DNA from: Mytilus edulis
Lineage: Eukaryota > Mollusca > Bivalvia > Mytilida > Mytilidae
Length of the DNA stretch: 64,000 nucleotides
NCBI RefSeq assembly: GCF_963676685.1
Contig: NC_092344.1
Location: 56,008,830-56,072,829 of the forward strand
Direction of reading: 5' to 3'
Shown piece by piece: positions 12,701 to 24,700 of this stretch; the stretch's first letter is position 1, and each line of letters begins with the position of its first letter. The notes beneath the pieces were generated by a model. The model ran no database searches and was not told where the DNA came from. It saw nothing but the letters and a program-made list of their open reading frames with translations. A program made the position numbers and the translations under genes.

Positions 12701-15700
12701 TTTCGAATAGTCTTTAGTCTTTCCGGATTATCGTGTCTGGCGTGTCTGTACTTGCAACTACAATCACGACACAAAGTTTAACCCCGGTAGAAATAAAAAT
12801 AAAAATGAAGAAGCTAGATTTTTATTTTAGCAAGAAGGCAGCGGATAACAAAAGCCAAAACGTTTTATCTAATTCGCCCAGCAAAGATGTAAATGAGCCA
12901 TGTACATCGTTTTCACAAGACGTTACTGCAAAGAAAATAACATTGTTTGACCCCCCTTATCCTGATATGTCTAGCCTAACAAATGATGAGTTGTCAAAAC
13001 ATGAAACAAAAGTCAACCTACTGCAGCATATCTGTGTTACAAATGACCTTCTACCGTTGTTGTAGAAACCTCTCATTTGATTTTAAAATGACCCTCGTAA
13101 GAAACACCACGGGTTTCTTGCAAGAAGCAGGACCTGCTTACCTTCGGAGCACCGGAGGTCGCCACATTTTTTCGGGGTCCGTGTTTTTCATCTGTAGTTA
13201 GTTTTCAATGTTGAAAGTTTTTGCTTGTCATTTTGTGTCTTATCTGTTCCCAGGTTTCCAAATTACGAAACCCACTAGGATGTTACTATCGTTTCTTGAA
13301 ATATGGTATAGTAAGAAACAGATAGGGTATTTATCATTTTCATCATAAAATGGTCCAAAAAAATTTTCGCCTCTCTTCGCTCGGCTCAAAAAATTTTCGC
13401 CTCTCTTCGCTCGGCTCAAAAATTATGCTTGCACTTTATTTCAACTCAGCTACGCCCCTGATAACACATTCAATTGTAAATAAGATATAATGCTTACTTT
13501 GCAAGTAGTTAATGTTTTACATCCTCTAAAAGAATAGCTGTAAATTTAGACAAATCTTACAAACTCTTAGAAATACTTACATTTTTAACTACTTCTAAAC
13601 CTAATTGTTGTACATTGTCAATAAATGGAGCCTTACAACTAGAATATAACATCCTTTCTTTTATAGAACACTTATAGCCTGGCATTGAATATATAAATAC
13701 TGAAAAGAAAAGAATAAATCCTATAGATATGCATGGAAATAATAAAACAAAACAATTACAAATATAAGAACACAAACAATGTACACAGGTAATAAGGTAA
13801 TACCTAAAGTTTCCATTATTTTCTCTTGTTAGCTTAAAAAAGTTCATTTTTGCTCATGCATGAAGTTGCCATGGAAACCAAATTTACAGGTTATAGGTGC
13901 ATTGTTGTCAAATATAATTTATACATGTTTCTAAAGCTTTCGTTAACTTTCTTATAACTAAGCAATGGTATTAAATTGTCAATTTATTTTAGTTTGCAAG
14001 AAAAATCCCAATTTGTATCACAAAGATACTAAAAATCTTATTATGGAGGTATAAATTTTAAAATGTGCTAGCAAATCCTGAAATGGTCCCTTACCTATAT
14101 TTTCCATGTAATCTCCTTCATGTGTATGTTTAAAATTATAAAGATGATATCTACCATGGTCTGTGGGTACATGTGCTTGCAAATCACCTACATTAACATT
14201 TTCTGCTTCTTCAAAATTTATTATTTCTTTACTGAGATCTAAACTCTGCAAATAAAACATATAAGAATATAAAATCATTTCATAAATATACAAATCCATC
14301 TGTCTTAAATAATTTCTTCATGGTATAGCAGTTTCCTGGTGATGTGATTTAAGGTGGTACCTAACACTACAGGGAGATAACTCTGTAAAATCAGCTAAAC
14401 GTTTTAATTACGTTGCGTTGTTAAGGGAATATTAAGCTTTTCAATGTTCAAAATCAGTGTTTGTCAAAGTGCTATATAACCAGTGTAATTTTTCTGATCA
14501 AACGGTTTGTCAAAATTTTATGAAAATTAAACGAGCCAAATAAATTTTAGTGGAGGTGTTGGGTACCACCTTAAATAGCAATCAATCAATCAACCTTTCA
14601 TATACTCTAGAGTCATATATATTTGTTAGTACCATTTTTCATGGACTAGGGAAAACTTTCATTAAGCAAAAATCTGCCTATAAAAAATATGTAGAACATA
14701 TATAATTAAGTACATAATATCAGGATTCATTTTATTTTATTATTGCTATACCCAACAACACTGTGTCTAAACCACACCGGCAAAATTTGTTCGGACTCGA
14801 TGGTATCTAACATCCGGCACAATGATGGAACATTAATAGACAGAAGAAAGCTAGGTTTCTCCTTATTTTCTTATTTTTTTTATGATATCGAAGAATATAT
14901 ATACATATACAACTATTTTCTATTGTGAGATGCAATATTTTCTACAACCGTTCTATATTAACGGAGAAATAAGTCAAAATGCATGTCAAAATGACGAATT
15001 GAGTGAACCTTGCCTCGAAATTGTTTAATTTCTCGTTAAATTGTTCACATTGTACGGAAAGAAAGGTACGGGAAGATAGATATTGACACGGAGATTGCAA
15101 ATTTAGTTATTATGAGCATCTCAATAATTGTATTTTTGTGTATGGAACGAAAGAAAAGGGTCCTGTCAAATTAAAATAAACCGGTTTCGTCAATGTTGTT
15201 ACTACACAATCACCCGGTTTCGTCTATATATATCACCCGGTTTTTTTTGGTTTTTTTTAACAAACAATTTATGAAAAGAAACTTTGGCACGGATCTGAAC
15301 ATTGTCTTTTGAGAATTTAAATATATATTTATTGTAAAGTAAACTTGGCGTGTTAAAATCTATTTTAAACGGGCACTTTTGGACATAGTTAATTATGATA
15401 ATACACATTTTCCTAATGAAAGGCGTATCCCTTATTTCACTTAACTTCAAACTAATTTTAAATGGAATATAAATACTTAATAGCAAACACTGGTATCTAA
15501 TTATTTTGTAACATCATTATATTTTCTTTGTTTATAATATTAGTATAAAATTGAGAAAGGAAATGGTGAATATGTCAAAGCGACAACCACCCGACCATAG
15601 AGCAAACAACAGCCGAAGGCAACCAATGGGTCTTCAATGTAGCGAGAATTCCCGCACCCGTAGGTGTCCTTCAGCTGGCCCCTAAAATATGCATAATAGT

Positions 15701-18700
15701 ACAGTGATAATGGACGTCATACTAAACTCCGAATTATACACAAGAAACTAAAATTTAAAATCATACAAGACTAACAAAGGCCAGAGGCTCCTGACTTGGG
15801 ACAGGCGCAAAATTGCGGCGGGGTTAAACATGTTTATGAGATCTCAACCCTCCCCCTATACCTCTAGCCAATGTAGAAAAGTAAAAGAATAACAATACGC
15901 ACATTAAAATTCAGTTCAAGAGAAGTCCGAGTCTGATGTCAAAATGTAAAGATGAAAAATAAAAGGATGTGTTTTGATTGTGCCATAATTTTAATTTACT
16001 ATATACTATATTATATACACTTAGTTTACAATATTTACTATCAATTATTAATACATTTATGCATTCAATCATTGACGAACAGTCCCAAACCGACTATAGT
16101 CTATACTGTTCTGCACAAATTAATCATGCATGCAGTCCTGCCAGATTTTCTGGTACCTTATATACTGTGTTACTTGCGCACTAAAGAGAGTTTTCACACT
16201 TAAGCATCCATAACATAGCAGTGAGATTTGTAACTTTCTCCCCGTTTCTGGTAGGCACATTTATTTTCATAGGCATGTTTTTCACATTATTTTTACAGTT
16301 CAAATTCATTTTTTGTACAGTTCAAATTCAATTGAAACTTCAAGATAACTTTCGAAAACATTATCTGACAGTTTTGTATTTTCAATGTGAATAAAAGTTG
16401 GTTTGCAAAACATGACCGTCATTTATATCTAGGTCTTATTAAGAAGAAGTGACGGTAACCACTTATCCCATAAACATTGACAATTAGACAACTTTCTTTT
16501 AGACACAAAAAATATGTTGAATTAATCAAGTTTAGGTCAGCGTATGCCTTAAACAATGAGAAAAACACACAAACTGCATGAAAGCAAGCTATAACAGGGC
16601 CCTAAACTATAAATGTAAAACAATTCAAACAAGAAAACTACCTGCCTATATAATGTTCAAAACGCATATGGTATAAAGCAACCAAAGACAACCATGGAAT
16701 TACAAGCGTGTGATTCGGGAATGGACTAAGTCAAAGTGTTGTCGCTGACACAAACAGTACAACAAAAGTACAAATAATAAAAAATGATGAAAAAACCTTA
16801 ACTCGTCCGATGACAGAGCCTGTATAGCAAATGCGCTATGTGTGCCAAAACTTGTATCATAGTTAAAATTATCCCTTAAATATAATAAATATACATGTAT
16901 TCGCAGTTTACTATGAAGTCCACTATCACTGAACTAGTATAAATATTTATTAAGGGGCCAGCTAAAGGACGCCACCGGATGCGGGAGTTTCTCGCTTCAT
17001 TGAAGACCCATTGTGGCCTTCGGCTGTTTTCTGCTCTATGGTCGGGTTGTTGTCGCTTGGAATTTGTATGAACTTTTCATGTTGATAGACATTTTTAAAT
17101 AATCTGGTTTTTTTTTTATTAAGATAAGCTGTCCTGAAGTTATGGTGCGACATGTTTATGCTGGACAGACGGACGGACAGACGGACGGACCAAATGACTG
17201 ATAGATGGAGGAACGGACGGATGGAAGGACGGACGGACGGACAGACGGGTGTATACAATAATACGTCCTGTCAAAATTGGGACGGGCGTGTAAAAACGCA
17301 AAGAAATGGAAAAAAAAAACTCGTAATTAAAGGTCAATAAGTTTTATTAGGATATCGGCCAAGTCGATTTCTTTGTAAATTTGTCTGCCTTATCATTTTT
17401 GCTATATAACTTTTATATATATTTGAAAAAAATGTATAGAAATCGATAAAAAGAACTTGATATTAGGCATTTATTATAATAAACATAATATAACTCACAT
17501 AATCCGATTTCCCGGGTGTCCCTGTTTTCTCATTTCTTGCAATATTTTAATTCGGTATACACTTTATAAGATAAGTGGCGAATCTAGATGACGTATAGGT
17601 TGCACGCCCCGACCCCACCTTTGGTTGCCAAAACTATATTGATTCCTGTATTTAACGATTTTGTAAAGCAAAAAATAATAAAAATATTGTTCGACTCGCT
17701 ACGCTCGGCGGTATGTAATAGTTGTTCGAATTACGTCCACTTTGAAATAAACTGGCTGGTTTTCTTTAGTAATGTTAACAAACTAATTATTATTGAATTT
17801 TGTCGATGACCTGAGACTATTATACTAATTTGGACATAGCAGTATAGTTACAATAAGGGATAAAAAAATTTATTTTAATGCATGGTATAGTTGTAATCCT
17901 ACATTCATTTTCTATGTCGATTATGCATGCATATACAGTTGTCTTATTATCAACGTTTATCCTTAAGAAGATTTATTTTTAACGATAGTAGAAAAGATTA
18001 CATACATAGAATGATTAGATTTCTTATAAAGGTGTCCATCCTTTTGTGCGAGAAAATCACATATCAATTGTGTGTTTCGATTTTTAAGACCGTAAACTTT
18101 AATTTCAAGTTTAAACATGTTCAACATATTTTCCCATAACTCATATAGAAAACGCATATTTAGAGAGCTTTAATCTCAATATGCTGTTAAAAAATTTCGG
18201 AATGCAAAGTAAATTAAAATATTTGTGTTCTATAAGAGTAGGAATTCAAGTTTTTGCTTATTATTTATTTGAATCTGAGACTCATATGAATAATAAGCCG
18301 TTGTCCGATGAACGAACTTGTTTTCCAACGACCCACAAAACACCTATTGAACGCTGAAGTTAAATAATCAATTATAATGTAATGCGATTATGATTTTTTT
18401 TATTTGACCAAACCGGGTTATGCATTTTGAAATCTATGACGAAACCGGGTTGTATATATTGACGAAACCGGCCAGTTCCATTTTGACATGACCCTTTTCT
18501 TTCGTTCCATACACAGAGATACAATTATGGAGATGCTCATAATAACTAAATTTGCAATCTCCGTGTCAATATCTATCTCCCCTTACTTTTCTTTCCGTAC
18601 AATGTGGACAATTTAACGAGAAATTAAACAATTTCGAGGCACGGTTTACTCAATTCGTCATTTTGACATGCATTTTGACTTATTTATCCGTTAATATAGA

Positions 18701-21700
18701 ACGGTTGTAGAAAATATTGCATCTCACAATAGAAAATAGTTGTATATGTATATATATTCTTCGATATCATAAAAAAAATAAGAAAATAAGGAGAAACCTA
18801 GCTTTCTTCTGTCTATTAATGTTCCGTCATTGTGCCGGATGTTAGATACCATCGAGTCCGAACAAATTTTGCCGGTGTGGTTTAGACACAGTGAACAAGT
18901 CACATTATTCCCATTACTAAAAAACACACAATAATTTCTGAAATAGATAGTATGCTGCAACTGGAAAGTCAGTAACTGCTGGTAGCCCATTGTTAATTTT
19001 TGTATAATTGTCATTTTGCCTAGTTTCTTTCATTACCTATTCTAACAATGGACTCAGACTTCTTTTAAACTGAGTTTTACTGTGCTTTTTGTTGTGTGTT
19101 GTTTTTTATATATATGGCTATGGGTAATGGGGGGGGGGGGGGGGGGGTGTTTGAGATTTCATTTCACATTTTTAACCCTGCTGCATGTTTGCGCCTGATG
19201 ACTTTTGGTAGCTTTATTGTCTTGTATGATTTTTAATTTTAGTTCAGAGTTGAGTATGACGTCAATTTTCACTGAACTAGAACACATTTTTTAAGGTGAC
19301 AGCTGAAGCCAGTCTATGGGTGTGAAATTTTCTTGCAATGTTGAACCTATTAATGGCCGTAAGCTGTTTTCTGCTCTTTGGTCAAGTTGTTGTCTCTACG
19401 ACACATTCTCCATTTTCATTCTCAATTTTATTTGTCCTAGCTATTACACCTATTTAAGATTTTGTCACCTCATTACAGTTGCTTTAATAAACATGGCTGT
19501 ATTAATTCTATTTGAAACTTTGTAACTTACCAACTGTAGATAATTAAATTGCCCCTGACCTAATGCATCAAGTTTATTCAAAGCTTGTTGTGATATAGGA
19601 AAGGCTACTCCTGATATGGTTTGCATTTTGGTATCTACACTAGCTGTATTGATCTGGAATAACATTAAAAAAAAAAATGGAGTGAGTATATTTGAAAAAT
19701 ATCTTATTCATTCAATGAATAATATATAATTTACCCTTGATATACATGTCAGCTAAAATAGGTCAGAAAATTAGTCAAACAAACCTGCTATAAAGTTCAA
19801 CTCTATGAGATGAAAACCTGTCCGGGCATGTATCTGTACATGTATTTAGCTCTCTTTCTGTGAAATGTGTAGTAAAACTTATGCATTTTGAACTTTCAAT
19901 CAAAGGTCACTGCTATTGTGAGGTCAGTTTTACCAGCCCCAAAAGGTGACCTATAACCACGGATTTAACTCTTCCATAAGTTAATCTTCTACAGTGTAGA
20001 CATTTTTCAATTTTTTGAAATGAATCTAAATTACTTATAATCACAATCAAACTCTACTAATTAATGAAAATCACAACATTAGCATGATTTGTCATAAGTT
20101 GTGAACTCATTTCTAACAGCGACCATTGACAGATTTGCAATCAACCCCAAATTGACTACAAGAAAAAAAGCTTATTGTAGTGATAATTAAACTTTTCCCC
20201 CAAATCAGGTGGTGTTTACCTTGAAGTAAAAATTTCGGCAAATTTCACTGTTCTATAGAATAAATACAACAGCTACAGTTCTCTGTGGAATTCATTCAAT
20301 AGAAAATTTGAATTTCTCCTTGAATAGCCAATCATTCATCTAAAATTTAGGAAAACCCTCTTTGAGATGAAAATACATCTGACTATATGCAGTATGGATT
20401 TTGATCATTGTTGAGGGCTGTAGGGTAACCTGTAGATGTTAACTCCATTAGGTCTCAGGTAGAGAGTTGACCAATTGCCAATCATACCATATAAAATGGA
20501 GAATGGAGAATAAATTCTTATTTTTATATAACCAATATTGAATAAAGATACATTGCATGTGATAGTGTAAAAATCATCAACAGAGAAAACAATACTTCAG
20601 GATTCATCAAGCAACAGGCATGATAGGGCAAAATGAAAGACAAAGCCTCATATTTTTTCTTTTTCTCAGCATTTACTCAGTGTCATGCTTAAAAGTTCCA
20701 TGTGGTAAAACTACTATTTAAATCATTTTATTATCATCTAAGATATGTTTATTGATAAAATATTTTTCCTCTATGACTTATACTGACTTAGCTCCAGACC
20801 TTTAAAATATCTAGAATAGGGTAAAAGTAAATACTGATATGTTTGTTTAGCACGTTTAGCCTGGACAATTCTTACATTTCATTCAAACAATAGCTCATAC
20901 CTGTAACTTGTGAGATGCAAATAACACAGGATAAATTCAAAAATTAGCAGACGCAAAAAGCACATTTGTGTTTTCATTGCATTTTGCTGACAGGAATTTT
21001 TCTTTTTTCTTTGAATCCTGTACAACGTTAAGTTGTTGTACAACAACAAAAGCAATACTTAAAAAGAGTTTTGATTTTCTAATGCACTACATATATTTTC
21101 CTTGTTAGTTGGAGAAGTATATGATTTAACAACATCAAATAATATACAAGTAAAACAATAAGGGGAAAGGGCTCAGTAGTTTCATGGCTATTCTTTATAG
21201 AGTATTGGGGGAGGTAGGAGGGGTCTTGATCCGGAAATCCCGGGCTTAAAAAACGAAATCCTGAGGTCATGAATTTAAATAAATTAAAATCCCAACATCC
21301 CGAAATTCAAAAAAAGAATTCCCAGATCTCGAAAGGGTCAATCCTCAAATTCCCGAGCTTAAAAACAGCCGATCCCGGAGTCCCGATAAAGGTCCTATAT
21401 ATCCCCCCTCAGTATTGAATAAACAAAAATTCTATAGTATTTTTTTCTGGGTAAATCAACCACCTTTCAATCTGAATAAACTGGGTGTTAGATAAACATT
21501 GGCTTAAACAGATTTCATGGTGCTAAATTCATATCTCCCAAGTCACTGTACCTGAGTATTGGAAAGGTTTGTAAAACCATGCAGAATATAATTCTTTGAT
21601 GCAGATTACTTACATCATTTCAAGATGTACCTACCATCATTTGGACCATCTGCTATATTATAAAACATTATTACAGAACAGTCAATTCTGAAATTTTAGT

Positions 21701-24700
21701 TGCATTTAATATTGTGATTGATGTGCAATGAACAACATGCAAGATTTGAGGAATTGGTGGATAAAAATTATGCAAACAACATTCAAAAGGAATTTTTTTT
21801 GGTGGAAACCTATTCCATCCCAAATTTTCACAATATGAAATCTGGGTACTGGATTTTCTCACTGTGTTGACTACTAATTGGTGTTTGTGGCCTTCAGCTG
21901 TTTTCTGATCTTTGGGTGTGTTGTTGTCTCTTTGACACATTCCCCCTTTCCCAATTTTATTACAAAAAACTGAATTCATAGTACTTTCATGTATATATTA
22001 GAACGTTTTAAGGATCATTCAAACAGTAATCATCGTGATAACAATCTACTTCAATAATATACTTAACATGAATAAGCTTAGTTGAGGGGTATATTCCAAT
22101 GATACATCATAATAGCAACACTAAACTTGAGTGTGTCAATAGTACAGAATTTCCCCAATCGCACTATCATTTTCTATGTTCATTGCACCATAAAATTGGG
22201 GTAAAAACTCTAATTTGGCATAAAAATTAGAAAGATCATATCGAGGGGGCATGTGTACTTAGTTTTAAGTTGATTGGACTTCAACTTCATCAAAAACTAT
22301 CTTAACCAAAACCTTTTACCTGAAGCAGGACAAACGGACAAAAAAACAAACGAACAGACTGAAAAACATAATGCCCCTAGATGGGGCATACAAATAAAAG
22401 ACTTTTAAAATGTTTTAGTTGAATTAAGTTCATCTCCCATGTTTAAATGATGAAATCAAGCTTTTATGTTGGAGTTAAATATCCATGTACTGTAAAACAA
22501 TTACAATTTTACTTCACATAAGTCATGTAAGTGGTTCAATGAGTAAGTATAATCTGATTTTATCATAGAAGCATTCATCTAGTAACTTTTGTTGAAACCT
22601 ATATACTAATCTGACATATATTACATAAAATATGAACAGTAAAAAAATAACTAAAATATGTAGGGGGAGGGTTTATCTAGTCGCAAAACACATATTAAAC
22701 ACTCTTTACCTCAGTTCTTTTTATATGTTGTTTTTCTTCTTCTGCTTCAGTTAATGGAGCAGGAGCATGCTGTGCTACTACATGTTTCTTGTAACCATTT
22801 AATGAGATATCTGCCTAAAAAACAAACAACATTTTACATTAAAATAATGATCTTCTATGTTCTCCTAATCATGCAGCTATCTTCTTAGTCCCATAGTCAC
22901 TTGCTTCCCATTTAACATTGTTTGCGTTCAATAGCTATTAATTGTGATTACTGATCCATAAAATCACAGGTTACGGTCAGGTGAATACTGTCTGATGGAT
23001 ACATAGAAGTTTCAATGCATACCAAATATAATTATCCTATCTCTCATAATAATTGAGAAATTCACATGACAAAAACACTTTTTTTTAGCCGTCACTGAAC
23101 CATGAAAATGAGGTCAAGGACAATGGACATAAGACAGACAGAAACTATGTCACAAAAAGTATCTGCATACAATGTATGAAGTAACCAGGTCTTCTTCCTT
23201 CTGAAATATAAAACTCTGAACAAATAGTTTAAGCTGCTGTCTACCTAGCTGCGGAACCGTAGCTCTTAGGTCCTTATGTTATTTTTTGACTATTTGCGGA
23301 CAGTCAAAAAATAACATAAGGACCTAAGAGCTATGGTTCCGCAGCTACTGTCTACCCCACAAGATAGAAATACTGTAGTCTCGCATATCGCTGCAGGCAA
23401 ATAAAAAACACAACAATAATAATTATGTAAATGAAAATTCTGACACAAACACAACAGAGCTACATTTTATGTCAAATTTTAACAAAACCACAACAGTAAC
23501 TAGGTTTATGTCAAATTTTAAACACAAACAAAACAGGAGCTATGACAATAATTTTTCATACAAAGTTCATGTCTTAAAAGAGTATTATGACTATGCGGTA
23601 TGGGCTTTGCTCATTGTTGAAGGACGTACGGTGACCTATAGTTGTTAATGTCTGTGTCATTTTGGTCTTTTGTGGATAGTTGTCTTATTGGCAATCATAC
23701 CACATCTTCTTTTTTATATTATCACTTGTATGATTTTTTTGTTCTTTTTTATATTATCATTTGTATGATTTTTTTGTGAATTGAGTCCAGATCTTTACAG
23801 TCTCTGTCAAATTTGAGTTTGATACACTGTATAGACATCATTATTGTAAATGACTTTATATTGACCTCTAAACGTCCTTAAATTTCTGGTGCCTTTTATC
23901 TGACCTGTATCAAAAAAATGTGAATCAATTCAATTGAGAAAACAAACAGCCTGATTTATAAAAATATGATAAGTAAAATATTTCAGACATGAACTAATGA
24001 CAACTACTGAATTACAGGCTCTTGACTTGATAAAAACTCATAATGAGAGTGACGACGTTAACCATGTTTTTAGTGTTCAACCCTCCTCTAACATAACAGA
24101 CAGTAAAGTAACAGCTCAAAGCAAGAACAAACTGTAAATTCAGTTGGAAGCCACTTAACTCATTATAAAGAAAGAGGCACAAAAACAACAAATATCAAAA
24201 TAAAGGACACAAAGTACCTGTCTAATACAGTGAAACCTGTTTAAACCAAAACCTCTTCGGGACTTAATATTGTGTTCGGTTTTGGCTGATGTTCGGTTTT
24301 ATCAGGTTCACAATTCATACAATTTGATATAATGTGCTTAAGAACATGTTTGGTTTTAACAGGTTTTCAGTTTATACAGGATTCGGTTTAGCCAGGTTTC
24401 ACTGTAGTACTGTTTTGATTTACTGTGGATTCATTTATTTTCATGGGTACCAATTTTAGTTGTTTGAGGAAGACTTGCATATTTGTGGATATATAATTTC
24501 ATGGTTTGGACAAAGTCTGCCTACATTTCTTTAGAAAATTTGCAGTTCATTTAATATTTTAATTAGTGGTTCCCTTGTACCCACGAAATCCACGAAAATT
24601 GGTATCCAACAAATATTAATGAATCCACAGAAACTAGGTTTCATTGTATAATTACCTTTTCTGTACCAAACATTTCATCGTGTATCAAACCTCCACCAAA

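Larger units (their letters stand above)
14759..18893. mobile_element. 4.1-kb DNA element with terminal inverted repeats of about 490 bp
   Basis: The left end starts CACTGTGTCTAAACCACACC at 14759 and the right end finishes with its reverse complement at 18893. Near-identical arms cover about 14759-15246 and 18408-18893. AACAA directly abuts both ends (14754-14758 and 18894-18898), a candidate 5-bp target-site duplication. The inner part of each arm carries several copies of CCGGTTTCGTC, a typical arrangement for transposase-binding subterminal repeats. The 3.2-kb interior has no recognisable transposase and contains other repeats, so it is non-autonomous. The two ORFs of matching sequence at 14743 (plus) and 18724 (minus) are simply the two arms. 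Superfamily not assigned. Confidence 0.85.

Noticed and set aside
14743..14928. 61-codon plus-strand ORF, with the same peptide at 18724-19014 on the minus strand
   Set aside because: Both lie in the two arms of the long inverted-repeat element; the identity comes from the arms, not from a gene family.
16962..17340. Proteins rich in RTDGQ or RPSVRPS on both strands
   Set aside because: Translations of a GACGGACAGACGG microsatellite.
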